DNA of 64,000 nt from Pseudidiomarina piscicola (GTDB lineage Bacteria; Pseudomonadota; Gammaproteobacteria; Enterobacterales; Alteromonadaceae). Location of the stretch: assembly GCF_902806985.1 (NCBI RefSeq), contig NZ_CADCXY010000005.1:98531-162530 (forward strand). The letters are read 5' to 3'. Position 1 is the first letter of the stretch, and each line of letters starts with the position of its first letter. A model generated the notes under the pieces. The model made no database searches. It was given only the letters and a program-made list of their open reading frames with translations, and was not told where the DNA came from. Position numbers and translations under genes: made by a program. Below are positions 1 through 9,719 of the stretch, piece after piece.

Positions 1-32
1 AGGGTTTTAAAGTCATCGCACAGTCATGTACC

Positions 33-227
33 AAACCAATGTGTTCAATCATTGGTTTAATTGGAGACTTCGCGAAGACGCCAAGAAACGAATTTGCAGA
101 CATAAAAGTTCGCCTTTGTTGCTGCTATTAAAGTCAGTTTTAGCCCCTTTTTTTGGGGTTGCGCGCATACTAGCTAAATCGTTGAAGACACGCAAAACTT
201 ATTCCATGTTGTTTTTGCACAACATGG
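33..227. other. Gene-free leader with several hairpins upstream of the terC-like gene
   Basis: The first 271 bases hold no gene I can support. They contain several perfect inverted repeats: 33-41 with 50-58 (9 bp, 8-nt loop), the palindrome CTTCGCGAAG at 68-77, CCCC/GGGG around seven T at 144-158, and CCATGTTGT/ACAACATGG at 204-212 and 219-227. The first could terminate an upstream transcript, and the last sits about 45 bases before the chosen start of the TerC-family gene. TerC-family genes elsewhere can be preceded by the yybP-ykoY manganese riboswitch, but I do not see its conserved core here. Function is unknown. Confidence 0.4.
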
Positions 228-271
228 TGTTTATTGTAATTCAATCATCACAGATTGTAAGAGAAACCTAT

Positions 272-1036
272 ATGTTTGAATGGATCTTTTTACCCGAAGC
301 TTGGGTCGCCTTGGCCACATTAACCGCGTTAGAGATCGTGTTAGGCGTTGATAATATTATATTTATTTCGATTTTAGTGGGCCGACTTCCCGAGCAACAG
401 CGTCAAAAAGCGCGTCAGGTGGGATTGTTACTGGCGATGGGAATGCGCATTGCACTACTACTCAGTATTGTTTGGGTGATGGGATTAACCGACCCCTTAT
501 TTTCAGTCTTTGAGTTTAGCTTTTCAGGGCGTGACCTTATTCTTTTCTTTGGCGGGCTGTTTTTGCTCGGCAAGAGTACATTAGAAATTCATCATAGCCT
601 CGAGGGCGTTGAAGAGCAGAAAACCAGTGGCAAAGCAGCAACCTTTGGCGCAATTATTACGCAGATTGCGATTATTGATATCGTTTTCTCGTTAGATTCG
701 GTGATTACTGCTGTCGGTCTTGTCGACTACGTGGCAGTGATGATTATTGCCGTTATCGCCGCAGTATTAGTGATGATGTTGGCGGCCAAAGCCATTGGTG
801 AGTTCGTTGACAGTCACCCAACGATAAAAATGCTGGCGCTCAGCTTTCTTATTTTAATCGGCTTTACACTGATGGGCGAGGGATTGGGCTTCCATGTACC
901 AAAAGGCTACGTGTATTTTGCCATGGCCTTCTCGTTGATCGTTGAATTGCTAAACATTAAAGTCCGCAAGCGTAATAAACCCGTGCATTTAAAAAAGCGG
1001 GTTGCCGAAACTCAGTCGACAACCCGCTCAGATTAG
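272..1036 (+). CDS. TerC family integral membrane protein (YgdQ/YoaE-like)
   Basis: The 254-residue product is a polytopic inner-membrane protein of the TerC family, whose members are linked to tellurite resistance and metal (manganese, calcium) export. Signature stretches are ALEIVLGVDNIIFISIL near the N terminus and IDIVFSLDSVITAVGL in the middle; both carry the conserved acidic residue inside a hydrophobic helix (VLGVDN, FSLDS). About seven hydrophobic segments are visible. The ATG at 272 starts the family-typical MFEWIF. The open frame runs upstream to 26, but that extension is basic and not family-like. The 3' end of the gene contains a terminator for the convergent neighbour. The exact substrate cannot be told from sequence. 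Confidence 0.88.
   Translation: MFEWIFLPEAWVALATLTALEIVLGVDNIIFISILVGRLPEQQRQKARQVGLLLAMGMRIALLLSIVWVMGLTDPLFSVFEFSFSGRDLILFFGGLFLLGKSTLEIHHSLEGVEEQKTSGKAATFGAIITQIAIIDIVFSLDSVITAVGLVDYVAVMIIAVIAAVLVMMLAAKAIGEFVDSHPTIKMLALSFLILIGFTLMGEGLGFHVPKGYVYFAMAFSLIVELLNIKVRKRNKPVHLKKRVAETQSTTRSD
991..1028 (-). terminator. Rho-independent terminator for the DUF481 gene, inside the terC-like CDS
   Basis: On the minus strand AGCGGGTTG pairs perfectly with CAACCCGCT (plus positions 996-1004 and 1020-1028, 15-nt loop), followed by a run of six T (plus 991-996). The hairpin lies downstream of the DUF481 gene stop at 1084 and within the last codons of the opposing TerC-family gene. Confidence 0.7.
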
Positions 1037-1083
1037 TAGCTCAATTTTAAATCACTCAATACTCTTTTGAATGACTCGATACT

Positions 1084-1887
1084 TTAGAAACTGTAGACCA
1101 AGGTCACTGCAGTTTCGGTGTCGAGTTTTTCTTTCGAACTATCTTCTAAGTATGAGTTGTGATTCGCTGCGACGGAGAATTTCAACGCCAACGAGCTATT
1201 TACGTTCGCTGAAATCGATAGCTCTGCACGTGATTTGGTGTTCTCTTCACCAATCTCGGTCGATGCTAGCGCATTGAATTTAGAGCTCTTGGTAATATCC
1301 CACACCAAGTTACCTGCTAAACGAAGGATGGCACTGGTTTCTTGCTCTTGCACTACGCCATTAACGATAGGCTTATTCACCGAGAAACCTGGACCAATCT
1401 CATAGTCTGCATACAGCGCTTCACTGTAACGATAGCGAGCACCATAACCTACAGCGACAGTACCTTGGTATTCGTAACCACTGAACTTGTCTTCTTCATA
1501 AGAACCAAACACAAAGACCGAAGAACGACTATCAGGCTCAAACTTGTAGTTCGACTGACCAGACAAGAATAGCTTGTCGCCGGTGACATAAGTCTCACCG
1601 GTACTTTGGTCTTCCTGTTTAGAGCGGTAGTAATCGATAATACCTTTGTGACGCCAATTTTCGTAGTCACGAGCCGCCGCTAACTTGGTTTTAAAGGTTT
1701 CGGTTTTAGTGTTACCTGAGGTGAACAACAAGCCAAGCTCGGCTGAGGCATCCCAGTCTTTTTTCTCGTCAGTGTTCAGGTCACTCGCATCGTCGTACAT
1801 GAAGATTGACGCTTGCGCATGTACTGCGGAGCCGGCTGCTAAAAAACCGAGCACAGCCAATGCCGTTAATGTCTTTTTATACACCAC
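1084..1887 (-). CDS. DUF481 family outer-membrane protein (YdiY-like)
   Basis: The 267-residue protein begins with a signal peptide (hydrophobic ALAVLGFLAAGSAVHA, cleavage after AHA) and continues as amphipathic strands rich in aromatic and acidic residues, ending in VYSF with a C-terminal Phe typical of beta-barrel substrates of BAM. The stretch ASAELGLLFTSGNTKTET, followed by W-x-H-K-G and Y-R-S-K, is the DUF481 signature ('putative salt-induced outer membrane protein'). Translation starts at one of two tandem GTG codons (1885-1887 or 1882-1884) preceded by AGAGG. The molecular role is not known. It has its own promoter-like region and terminator and appears monocistronic. Confidence 0.85.
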   Translation of the reverse strand: MVYKKTLTALAVLGFLAAGSAVHAQASIFMYDDASDLNTDEKKDWDASAELGLLFTSGNTKTETFKTKLAAARDYENWRHKGIIDYYRSKQEDQSTGETYVTGDKLFLSGQSNYKFEPDSRSSVFVFGSYEEDKFSGYEYQGTVAVGYGARYRYSEALYADYEIGPGFSVNKPIVNGVVQEQETSAILRLAGNLVWDITKSSKFNALASTEIGEENTKSRAELSISANVNSSLALKFSVAANHNSYLEDSSKEKLDTETAVTLVYSF

Positions 1888-1914
1888 TAAATACCTCTAT
1901 TCTTCGTCCGTAGT

Positions 1915-1941
1915 CCCACGTTACCACTAGTATAACGTGGG
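1915..1941 (-). promoter_or_regulatory. Palindrome overlapping a -10 element upstream of the DUF481 gene
   Basis: CCCACGTTA (1915-1923) and TAACGTGGG (1933-1941) form a perfect 9-bp inverted repeat with a 9-base centre. On the minus strand the sequence TATACT (plus 1929-1934) at its centre matches a sigma-70 -10 hexamer and lies about 40 bases before the DUF481 start. The -35 match is poor. This may be an operator over the promoter or a hairpin ending the fba transcript, although no T run follows on either strand. Confidence 0.4.
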
Positions 1942-1964
1942 TTTATGGCGAAAAAGAACCCCAA

Positions 1965-3029
1965 TTAGTTCACTTTAGCGTCTAATTTTCCCGCTTCGTA
2001 GCGTTTAAACATTTCTTCAAGTGACACTGGCTTGATCTTATGGGCTTGTCCAGCACAACCAAAGGCTTCGAAACGCGCTTTACAAATATCGTGCATCGCA
2101 TCGGTTGATGCTTTCAAGAATTTGCGTGGATCGAAGTTGCTGGTATTTTCAGCCAGATGACGGCGTACTGCGCCTGTCGAGGCTAAACGCAAGTCAGTAT
2201 CGATGTTTACTTTACGCACACCATGTTTGATACCTTCCGCAATTTGCTCTACCGGCACCCCATAGGTTTCTGGGATTTCGCCACCGAACTTATTGATCAC
2301 TTCTAACCATTCTTGCGGTACTGACGACGAGCCGTGCATAACCAAGTGCGTAGTAGGAATACGCTTGTGGATCTCTTTGATACGATCGATCGCTAAAATA
2401 TCACCCGTTGGTGGACGGCTAAATTTATAGGCACCGTGAGAGGTTCCGCACGCAATTGCTAAAGCATCGACATTGGTTTGCTTAACGAAGTCGGCCGCTT
2501 CTTCTGGGTCGGTAAGCAACTGGTCATGGCTCAGTTTACCTTCGGCACCGACACCATCTTCTTCACCCGCTTCACCGGTTTCAAGTGAACCTAGCACACC
2601 CAGTTCACCCTCAACGGAAACACCGCACGCGTGCGCCATGGCTACCGCAGTTTGGGTTACTTTTACGTTGTAGTCGTAATCAGCCGGCGTTTTACCGTCT
2701 TCGCGCAACGAGCCGTCCATCATCACTGAGCTGAAACCCAGTTGGATTGAACGTTGGCACACTGCTGGCGAGGTACCATGATCTTGGTGCATTACTACTG
2801 GAATATGAGGCCACTCTTCGATCGCCGCTAAAATAAGGTGACGCAGAAAAGGGGCACCTGCGTACGAGCGAGCGCCAGCGGACGCTTGCACAATAACTGG
2901 GCTATCGGTCGCATCGGCTGCTTCCATGATAGCGCGCATTTGTTCGAGGTTGTTGACGTTAAATGCTGGCACGCCGTACCCGTTTTCGGCAGCGTGATCG
3001 AGCAACTGACGTAATGAAATTAAAGCCAT
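1965..3029 (-). CDS. fba: Fructose-bisphosphate aldolase, class II
   Basis: The enzyme reversibly cleaves fructose 1,6-bisphosphate to dihydroxyacetone phosphate and glyceraldehyde 3-phosphate in cytosolic glycolysis and gluconeogenesis. At 354 residues it fits the Calvin-cycle-type class II subgroup better than the shorter tagatose-type enzymes. The zinc-binding histidine motif VVMHQDHG, the catalytic-loop acidic region [10 protein letters not shown], the second zinc histidine in [12 protein letters not shown], and KVNIDTDLR for phosphate binding are all present. The ATG at 3029 follows a strong AGGAGA site. It is last in the minus-strand order tkt-epd-pgk-fba. Confidence 0.97.
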   Translation of the reverse strand: MALISLRQLLDHAAENGYGVPAFNVNNLEQMRAIMEAADATDSPVIVQASAGARSYAGAPFLRHLILAAIEEWPHIPVVMHQDHGTSPAVCQRSIQLGFSSVMMDGSLREDGKTPADYDYNVKVTQTAVAMAHACGVSVEGELGVLGSLETGEAGEEDGVGAEGKLSHDQLLTDPEEAADFVKQTNVDALAIACGTSHGAYKFSRPPTGDILAIDRIKEIHKRIPTTHLVMHGSSSVPQEWLEVINKFGGEIPETYGVPVEQIAEGIKHGVRKVNIDTDLRLASTGAVRRHLAENTSNFDPRKFLKASTDAMHDICKARFEAFGCAGQAHKIKPVSLEEMFKRYEAGKLDAKVN

Positions 3030-3066
3030 ATTTTATCTCCTGATTTCCTGTTCTGAGTGGCTAGGC

Positions 3067-4251
3067 TTAGCCATGTTCTGCGCGTTCTTCCAGAATCGCG
3101 ACTGCGGGAAGCTTTTTACCTTCTAAGAATTCTAAGAAGGCTCCGCCGCCAGTTGAGATATAACTGATTTTATCAGCAATACCGTACTTATCAATTGCAG
3201 CCAGGGTGTCACCACCACCGGCGATAGAAAATGCCGAACTGTTTGCTATGGCCTGCGCTAAAGCTTCTGTTCCAGCACCAAACTGATCAAATTCAAACAC
3301 ACCGACCGGTCCATTCCAAACGATGGTACCGGCATTTTCCAGTACTTTTGCAAATGCGGTCGCGGTTTCAGGACCGATATCAAACACCATGTCATCGCTG
3401 GCGATGGAGTCCACTGGCTTGGTTGTTGCCTCAGCCTCTGCACTAAATTCCTTACCGGTCACCACATCGCTGGGTAACGGAATGTCTCCGCCTTTCGCCT
3501 GAGCTGCTGCGATCAGTCGTTGCGCTTCGGTGGTCAGGTCAGCTTCATACAACGACTTACCGACGTCGTGCCCGGCAGCCGCAATGAACGTATTGGCAAT
3601 ACCGCCACCCACAATTAATTGGTCGACCACACCCGAAAGCGACTCTAATACGGTGAGTTTGGTCGATACTTTAGAGCCACCAACAATTGCGACTAATGGA
3701 CGCGCTGGGCTCGCCAGTGCTTTACCTAAGGCGTCAAGCTCAGCGGCCAACAACGGTCCGGCACAGGCAACATCAGCGAACTTTGCAACGCCATGAGTTG
3801 ACGCTTGCGCACGGTGTGCAGTACCAAACGCATCCATGACAAAGACATCACACAGAGCTGCTAACTTTTTCGCCAGTGCTTCATCGTTGCTTTTCTCACC
3901 TTGATTGAAACGCACGTTTTCAAACACCACCAATTCACCCTCGGCAATGTCGATACCCTCAAGATAATCTTGCGCTAACCGAACGGGAGCGTCTAATGCG
4001 TCATTCAGATAGTCAACCACTGGCTGCAATGACAACTCAGCATCATAAACGCCTTCTTGTGGACGCCCTAAATGTGACATGACCATCACTTTAGCGCCTT
4101 CGGCTAAGGCCTGTTTCAAGGTCGGTAACGCAGCCTTAATACGCGCGTCAGAGCTCACTTTACCATTTTTAATGGGTACGTTGAGGTCTTCGCGGATCAA
4201 TACTCGCAGTCCCGCTAAGTCTAAATCATTCATAGTGATGACGGCGGACAT
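3067..4251 (-). CDS. pgk: Phosphoglycerate kinase
   Basis: This enzyme transfers phosphate between 1,3-bisphosphoglycerate and ADP in the cytosol. The 394-residue length is normal for bacterial Pgk. Recognisable motifs are [15 protein letters not shown] (substrate-binding start of the family signature), [14 protein letters not shown] for nucleotide binding, and the glycine-rich [10 protein letters not shown] and STGGGAFLE near the C terminus. The start has an AAAGGAAAC ribosome site. It lies 24 bases after epd and 37 before fba in the same operon. Confidence 0.98.
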   Translation of the reverse strand: MSAVITMNDLDLAGLRVLIREDLNVPIKNGKVSSDARIKAALPTLKQALAEGAKVMVMSHLGRPQEGVYDAELSLQPVVDYLNDALDAPVRLAQDYLEGIDIAEGELVVFENVRFNQGEKSNDEALAKKLAALCDVFVMDAFGTAHRAQASTHGVAKFADVACAGPLLAAELDALGKALASPARPLVAIVGGSKVSTKLTVLESLSGVVDQLIVGGGIANTFIAAAGHDVGKSLYEADLTTEAQRLIAAAQAKGGDIPLPSDVVTGKEFSAEAEATTKPVDSIASDDMVFDIGPETATAFAKVLENAGTIVWNGPVGVFEFDQFGAGTEALAQAIANSSAFSIAGGGDTLAAIDKYGIADKISYISTGGGAFLEFLEGKKLPAVAILEERAEHG

Positions 4252-4275
4252 TGTTGTTTCCTCTTTCCTTTAAAG

Positions 4276-5313
4276 TTATAAATTCGGCGCTTTGGTTTGC
4301 AGCATTACTTGCGCAGTATCTAGCATCCGGTTCGCAAAACCCCACTCGTTGTCACACCAGCAAAGCACTTTAATCAAGTGCTTATCGGCAACTCGGGTTT
4401 GGGTGCCATCAACAACGCTTGAGCGCGGGTCATGGTTGAAGTCTATCGAAACGAGGGCTTCATCCGTATAGCCCAAAATACTTGCCATGCTACCTCGCGC
4501 CGCCTGCGCTAATACTTGGTTTACCTTGTCGATTGAAACCTCGGCGCGGACAGTTACGCTGAGGTCCATGGCGGTGACATTGGTGGTGGGCACCCGCACT
4601 TGAATGGCCTCAAATTTGCCTGCGAAATGCGGCATAATACGCTCGATACCACGCGCTAGCTTGGTATCAACTGGAATGATTGAACGACCTGCAGCACGGG
4701 CCAAACGTGGATCTTGATGGTAAGCATCAATCACTTGCTGATCGTTCATTGCCGCGTGAATGGTCGTAATTGCACCACTTTCCACGCCAAATGCTTGATC
4801 CAAAACTTGTAACACCGGCACACAACAGTTGGTGGTACATGAGCCATTCGAGACAATACGGTGAGCGCTCGACAACTCATCGGTATTCACGCCGTAGATA
4901 GCGGTAAAGTCGACATCAGGGGCTCCCGGATGGGAAAACAGTACCTGCTCAATACCTATCTCATGGTAATGGGCACCGTCTTCACGCGTTCCATGCACGC
5001 CCGTACAATCGAGAACCAAGTCCAGATCAAGTGCTTGCCAGTCAAGATTACTAATTTCTGATTCCGCTGACACTTGAATAAGATCATCACCGACGCGCAA
5101 TTGATGCTCATCCGGTGTGGTCACTGCCTGCGCAAAGCGCCCATGACTGGTATCGTATTTGAGCAAATGAGCCATTGCCGAAACCGGCGCCAGCTCATTA
5201 ATCGCGACAATTTCAACGGTATCACGAAAGTTGCCTTCATAGAGCGCACGTAACACGCTACGCCCTATGCGGCCAAAACCATTGAGTCCTAACCGCGCCC
5301 GTCGTTGCGCCAT
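4276..5313 (-). CDS. epd: D-erythrose-4-phosphate dehydrogenase
   Basis: Epd oxidises erythrose 4-phosphate to 4-phosphoerythronate with NAD, the first step of DXP-dependent pyridoxal phosphate synthesis; PdxA, also in this window, acts later. The N terminus has the Rossmann motif [16 protein letters not shown]. The active-site Cys lies in SNGSCTTNC, and the sequence [17 protein letters not shown] is closer to Epd than to glycolytic GapA. The 345-residue length also fits. Its ATG overlaps the tkt stop by one base (TAATG), so the two are probably translationally coupled. A residual glyceraldehyde-3-phosphate activity cannot be excluded from sequence. Confidence 0.9.
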   Translation of the reverse strand: MAQRRARLGLNGFGRIGRSVLRALYEGNFRDTVEIVAINELAPVSAMAHLLKYDTSHGRFAQAVTTPDEHQLRVGDDLIQVSAESEISNLDWQALDLDLVLDCTGVHGTREDGAHYHEIGIEQVLFSHPGAPDVDFTAIYGVNTDELSSAHRIVSNGSCTTNCCVPVLQVLDQAFGVESGAITTIHAAMNDQQVIDAYHQDPRLARAAGRSIIPVDTKLARGIERIMPHFAGKFEAIQVRVPTTNVTAMDLSVTVRAEVSIDKVNQVLAQAARGSMASILGYTDEALVSIDFNHDPRSSVVDGTQTRVADKHLIKVLCWCDNEWGFANRMLDTAQVMLQTKAPNL

Positions 5314-7322
5314 TACCCTAGCAACTCCTCTGCTGTTGCCACTAAGTTTTGCTCGGTAAAGCCAAAGTATTCAAATAAGTCTCCGGCTGGGGCCGACTCG
5401 CCGAAACTCATCATACCGATGATTTTGCCTTCCAGCCCTACATACTTATACCAGTAGTCGGCGATGCCGGCTTCAACCGCGATACGCTTCGTGACGGCAC
5501 GCGGTAGCACCTGTTCACGATAATCAGCAGACTGTGCGTCGAACACATCCGTCGCTGGCATAGAAACTACGCGAACTTGGTGACCTTTGGCCTGTAAGGT
5601 TTTGGCAGCAGCAACACTTAACGCCACTTCAGAGCCAGTGGCGATAAAGATAACTTCAGGTTGCTGTTCACTATCGACCAACACATACCCACCACGCGCA
5701 ACATTGGCAAGCTGCTCGGCATTACGTGGCTGCTGCGGTAAGCCTTGGCGACTAAAGATCAATGCCGTAGGGCCATCGTGGCGCTCTAGCGCTGACTTCC
5801 ATGCCACGGCCGACTCAACCTGGTCACACGGGCGCCAAGTGCTCATGTTTGGTGTGGTACGCAAGCTCGCCAGTTGTTCAACCGGCTGGTGGGTAGGGCC
5901 GTCTTCGCCTAAGCCAATGGAGTCGTGGGTATAAACAAATACACTCCGCTGCTTCATCAACGCAGCCATACGCACCGCGTTGCGTGCATACTCCATAAAC
6001 ATCAAGAAGGTTGCACCATAAGGAACCAGGCCACCGTGCAAGGCGATACCGTTCATAATGGCCGACATACCAAACTCGCGCACACCGTAATAGACATAAT
6101 TGCCAGCGGCATCGTTGGCCGTTACACCTTTGGCGCCATCCCATAAGGTTAGGTTTGAACCTGCTAGGTCCGCCGAGCCACCAAGTAATTCAGGCAACTT
6201 AGGTCCATAGGCATTAAGGGCATTTTGTGAAGCTTTACGACTGGCAATGTCTGCTGGCTCTGCCTGCAGCTTTTCGATGTACGCTTGCGCATGTTCAGCA
6301 AAGTCATCTGGCAACTGACCACTCAAACGGCGTTTCAGCTCTTGTGCCAGCTCCGGGAAGTCCTTCGCGTAGGCGGCAAACCGCTGGTTCCAATTTTGCT
6401 CATGCGTTGCGCCACTTTCTTTTGCTGACCATGCTTGGTACACGTCAGCTGGTATTTCAAAAGCAGCGTGTGGCCAGCCTAACTGTTGACGCGCGGCGGC
6501 GATTTCTTCTTCACCTAAAGGCGCGCCATGGCAGCTTTCTGAGCCTTGCTTGTTGGGCGCACCGAACCCAATAATTGTTTTACAAATAATTAAGGTCGGT
6601 CGTGCGGTTTCTGCGCGTGCCGCATCGATGGCTTGCTTAATCGCTGTAGCGTCATGGCCGTCGACATTTTCAATCACCTGCCAACCATAGGCTTCAAAGC
6701 GTTTGGCGGTATCGTCAGTGAACCAGCCGTCTACGTCGCCATCAATAGAGATACCGTTGTCGTCATAAAATGCAATCAACTTGCCAAGCCCAAGGGTACC
6801 CGCCAGTGAGCATACTTCGTGCGAAATGCCTTCCATCAAGCAGCCGTCACCTAAAAACGTGTAGGTGTAATGATCAACAATATCGTGACCACTTTGGTTG
6901 AACTGTGCAGCTAATACTTTTTCCGCGAGCGCCATACCGACAGCGTTTGAAACGCCTTGGCCCAGTGGTCCTGTGGTGGTTTCAACACCTGGCGCATAAC
7001 CATATTCAGGATGCCCAGGGGTTTTTGAGTGCAGTTGACGGAAGTTTTTTAAGTCGTCGATACCGAGATCGTAGCCAGTTAGGTGCAGCAAAGAATAAAT
7101 CAACATTGAGCCATGACCATTCGATAGCACAAAGCGATCACGGTCCGCCCAGTTTGGGTTTTCAGGGTTATGCTTGAGGTAGTCGCGCCAAAGTACTTCG
7201 GCGATATCAGCCATGCCCATAGGTGCGCCTGGATGGCCTGACTTTGCTTGTTGAACCGCATCCATGCTTAAAGCACGAATAGCGTTGGCGAGATGCTTAC
7301 GCTCAGAAACTGCTGTCGTCAT
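5313..7322 (-). CDS. tkt: Transketolase
   Basis: The 669-residue thiamine-diphosphate enzyme moves two-carbon units between sugar phosphates in the non-oxidative pentose phosphate pathway and produces erythrose 4-phosphate, the substrate of the downstream epd product. The N-terminal pyrophosphate domain has [18 protein letters not shown] and the ThDP/metal motif [12 protein letters not shown]. The middle domain has [17 protein letters not shown], which includes substrate-binding residues. The C-terminal transketolase domain ends the protein. It is the first gene of tkt-epd-pgk-fba; an inverted repeat in its leader could affect its expression. Confidence 0.98.
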   Translation of the reverse strand: MTTAVSERKHLANAIRALSMDAVQQAKSGHPGAPMGMADIAEVLWRDYLKHNPENPNWADRDRFVLSNGHGSMLIYSLLHLTGYDLGIDDLKNFRQLHSKTPGHPEYGYAPGVETTTGPLGQGVSNAVGMALAEKVLAAQFNQSGHDIVDHYTYTFLGDGCLMEGISHEVCSLAGTLGLGKLIAFYDDNGISIDGDVDGWFTDDTAKRFEAYGWQVIENVDGHDATAIKQAIDAARAETARPTLIICKTIIGFGAPNKQGSESCHGAPLGEEEIAAARQQLGWPHAAFEIPADVYQAWSAKESGATHEQNWNQRFAAYAKDFPELAQELKRRLSGQLPDDFAEHAQAYIEKLQAEPADIASRKASQNALNAYGPKLPELLGGSADLAGSNLTLWDGAKGVTANDAAGNYVYYGVREFGMSAIMNGIALHGGLVPYGATFLMFMEYARNAVRMAALMKQRSVFVYTHDSIGLGEDGPTHQPVEQLASLRTTPNMSTWRPCDQVESAVAWKSALERHDGPTALIFSRQGLPQQPRNAEQLANVARGGYVLVDSEQQPEVIFIATGSEVALSVAAAKTLQAKGHQVRVVSMPATDVFDAQSADYREQVLPRAVTKRIAVEAGIADYWYKYVGLEGKIIGMMSFGESAPAGDLFEYFGFTEQNLVATAEELLG

Positions 7323-7331
7323 AACAATGAA

Positions 7332-7391
7332 CCCCGAATTGCTGCGTTGAGAAAATGCTCACTAGGTGCGCGTATTCTCCACAATTCGGGG
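7332..7391 (-). promoter_or_regulatory. Long inverted repeat in the leader of tkt
   Basis: CCCCGAATTG (7332-7341) and its exact complement at 7382-7391 form a 10-bp stem with a 40-base loop between metK and tkt. On the minus strand the 3' arm ends in CGGGG about ten bases before the tkt ATG, where a ribosome site would be expected, so pairing could cover it. No T run follows, which argues against a simple terminator. A regulatory role is inference. Confidence 0.4.
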
Positions 7392-7403
7392 CTTGTAAGC
7401 AAA

Positions 7404-8552
7404 TCAGATATCAGCGCGAAGGGCTTCGGCTCGATCTGTTTTCTCCCACGGAAACTCTTCACGACCAAAGTGACCATAGGCTGCTGTAGCCAGATACATC
7501 GGCCGTTCTAAATCTAGCATCTGAATCAAACCATAGGGACGTAAATCAAAGTGCTTGCGTACCAGAGCGATCAAGCGTTCGTGGCTGTACTTGCTGGTAC
7601 CAAAAGTCTCAATGCTAATGGAGGTTGGCTCAGCAACGCCAATTGCGTAAGAAATTTGAATTTCACAACGCTCAGCAAGCCCTGCTGCCACAAGGTTTTT
7701 CGCAACATAGCGCGCAGCATAAGCTGCACTACGGTCAACTTTCGACGGATCTTTACCAGAGAAAGCACCACCGCCATGACGCGCCATGCCACCATAAGTG
7801 TCGACAATGATTTTACGTCCGGTGAGGCCACAATCACCCATAGGTCCACCAATCACGAATTTGCCCGTCGGATTGATGAAAATGCGTTCTTGATCGGCCG
7901 GGAACCATGCTTCTGGCAATACCGGTTTGATGATGGTTTCAATCACTGCTTCACGAAGGTCAGCTTGGCTAATACCTTCCGCATGTTGTGTTGATAGCAC
8001 CACGGTATCAATGGCGACGGGTTTACCGTCTTCATACACGAACGTCAGTTGGCTTTTTGCATCCGGTCGTAACCAGGGCAACGTCCCATTTTTACGCACT
8101 TCAGCTTGGCGCTGAACTAACCGGTGCGCATAGGTAATAGGTGCCGGCATTAACACATCGGTTTCATTTGAAGCATAGCCGAACATCAATCCTTGGTCGC
8201 CTGCGCCCTGCTCTTCAAGTGATGCTCTATCGACCCCTTGATTGATATCGGGCGACTGCTTACCAATCGCATTCAAAACCGCACATGAGTCAGCATCGAA
8301 GCCCATATCTGAGTGTACGTAGCCTATTTCGCGCACCGTGTTACGGGTCAGTTCTTCGATATCCACCCACGCTTGAGTCGATACTTCACCGCCGACCAGT
8401 ACCATGCCTGTTTTAACGTAGGTTTCACACGCCACCCGCGCACGTGGGTCTTGTTGCAAAATAGCATCAAGAACGGCGTCTGAAATTTGATCTGCAATTT
8501 TATCAGGATGTCCTTCTGAAACAGATTCAGAAGTAAAAAGGTGCTTCGCCAT
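7404..8552 (-). CDS. metK: S-adenosylmethionine synthetase
   Basis: MetK makes S-adenosylmethionine from methionine and ATP in the cytosol. The 382-residue product starts [19 protein letters not shown], the family N terminus with the ATP-binding GHPDK. It also contains [12 protein letters not shown] (signature 1 region) and [19 protein letters not shown] (phosphate-binding signature 2). The frame is open further upstream to 8609, but the ATG at 8552 gives the standard start. The upstream region has MetJ-like boxes, so repression by methionine/SAM is likely. It lies between tkt and an unrelated alcohol dehydrogenase on the same strand. Confidence 0.98.
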   Translation of the reverse strand: MAKHLFTSESVSEGHPDKIADQISDAVLDAILQQDPRARVACETYVKTGMVLVGGEVSTQAWVDIEELTRNTVREIGYVHSDMGFDADSCAVLNAIGKQSPDINQGVDRASLEEQGAGDQGLMFGYASNETDVLMPAPITYAHRLVQRQAEVRKNGTLPWLRPDAKSQLTFVYEDGKPVAIDTVVLSTQHAEGISQADLREAVIETIIKPVLPEAWFPADQERIFINPTGKFVIGGPMGDCGLTGRKIIVDTYGGMARHGGGAFSGKDPSKVDRSAAYAARYVAKNLVAAGLAERCEIQISYAIGVAEPTSISIETFGTSKYSHERLIALVRKHFDLRPYGLIQMLDLERPMYLATAAYGHFGREEFPWEKTDRAEALRADI

Positions 8553-8624
8553 AGTGTGTCTATCTCTACTTTTTTCCAGACTTTTTAAAGTTGGACGTAG
8601 TTTAACCAAACCGCGCCCAACTTT

Positions 8625-8648
8625 CTACATTTAGACGTCTAAAAGTCT
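8625..8648 (-). promoter_or_regulatory. Tandem MetJ boxes (methionine repressor operator) for metK
   Basis: Reading the minus strand towards metK there are three adjacent 8-mers: AGACTTTT (plus 8641-8648), AGACGTCT (8633-8640) and AAATGTAG (8625-8632). The central one is a perfect MetJ consensus box; the flanking ones match 6 of 8 and 4 of 8. MetJ binds such tandem 8-bp boxes cooperatively with SAM as co-repressor. The array lies 73-96 bases upstream of the metK ATG and abuts the stop codon of the upstream dehydrogenase. metJ itself is not in this window. Confidence 0.65.
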
Positions 8649-9704
8649 TTATCGCTGTTTCAAAGTAGCCATATCAATCACAAAACGATACTTCACGTCG
8701 CTTTTTAGCATCCGCTCATAAGCTTCGTTAATGTCGTCCATGGCAATAAGCTCAATATCTGAGGTGATATTATGCTCGGCGCAGAAGTCCAACATCTCTT
8801 GGGTTTCGGCGATACCGCCAATCAACGAACCGGCAAGGCTGCGGCGTTTTGCCACCAAATTGAACACCGCAGGTGATGGATGTGACTCGGCTGGAACCCC
8901 AACCAAACACATGGTGCCATTTAAGCGGAGTAACGCTAGATACGCATCTAGGTCATGGGGTGCGGCAACAGTATTAAGAATGAAATCAAGCGAATTCGTC
9001 CACGCTTTCATGGCGTCTTCATCTTTGGAAATCACAACATGGTCCGCACCTAAGCGTTTACCGTCGTCTACTTTGCTCGGCGAAGTGGTGAAAAGGACTA
9101 CCTCGGCGCCCATAGCCTTGGCGATTTTAACCGCCATATGGCCTAAACCGCCTAAACCTACGACACCCACTTTGTGGCCCTTGGAGATTCCCCAGTGGCG
9201 TAGCGGTGAGTAGGTGGTAATGCCCGCGCAAAGCAACGGTGCGACGCCCGCCAAATCGGCATCGTCGGCCACGCGAAGTACGAAGTCTTCGGTGACGGTA
9301 ATACGGTTCGAGTAGCCACCGAAGGTTACCCCACCAGAATGTTTGTCTTCACCATTGTAGGTACCGACAAAGCCATTCTCACAGTATTGTTCATGGCCTT
9401 CGCCACAGCTGTGACAGTGACCGCACGAGTCGACCATACAGCCCACACCTACAGCATCACCTACTTGGTATTTCGACACCTTAGCACCGACGCGTGTTAC
9501 CCGGCCCACGATTTCGTGACCAGGAACACATGGAAAAACGGTGCCGCCCCATTCATTGCGGGCTTGATGCAAATCCGAGTGGCAAACGCCACAGTAGGCA
9601 ATATCAATTTCAACGTCGAAGTCTGTCGGTTCGCGACGATCAAATTCGAAATATTCTAGCGCTTTATCTGCAGCATGGGCTGCATAACCAATAGCTAGTG
9701 GCAT
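8649..9704 (-). CDS. Zinc-dependent NAD(P) alcohol dehydrogenase (YahK/cinnamyl-alcohol type)
   Basis: The 351-residue protein is a medium-chain dehydrogenase/reductase. The catalytic zinc site is seen in AYCGVCHSDLH and VPGHEIVG. The structural zinc site is CxxCxxC-like in MVDSCGHCHSCGEGHEQYC. The cofactor fold is marked by GVVGLGGLGHMAVKIAKAMG. Overall it matches the YahK/AdhC group that reduces aldehydes with NADPH, and the length is typical. A strong AGAAGGAG site precedes the ATG. It may be co-transcribed after the M1 peptidase gene, 15 bases upstream. The physiological substrate is not predictable. Confidence 0.92.
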   Translation of the reverse strand: MPLAIGYAAHAADKALEYFEFDRREPTDFDVEIDIAYCGVCHSDLHQARNEWGGTVFPCVPGHEIVGRVTRVGAKVSKYQVGDAVGVGCMVDSCGHCHSCGEGHEQYCENGFVGTYNGEDKHSGGVTFGGYSNRITVTEDFVLRVADDADLAGVAPLLCAGITTYSPLRHWGISKGHKVGVVGLGGLGHMAVKIAKAMGAEVVLFTTSPSKVDDGKRLGADHVVISKDEDAMKAWTNSLDFILNTVAAPHDLDAYLALLRLNGTMCLVGVPAESHPSPAVFNLVAKRRSLAGSLIGGIAETQEMLDFCAEHNITSDIELIAMDDINEAYERMLKSDVKYRFVIDMATLKQR

Positions 9705-9719
9705 AGTAAACTCCTTCTC

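Noticed and set aside
26..271. N-terminal extension of the TerC-family frame
   Set aside because: The extra 82 residues are basic and unlike the family, and they cover the hairpin-rich leader; the ATG at 272 gives the normal start.
4276..5313. Glycolytic glyceraldehyde-3-phosphate dehydrogenase (gapA)
   Set aside because: The [17 protein letters not shown] region and the tkt-epd-pgk-fba position fit erythrose-4-phosphate dehydrogenase better.
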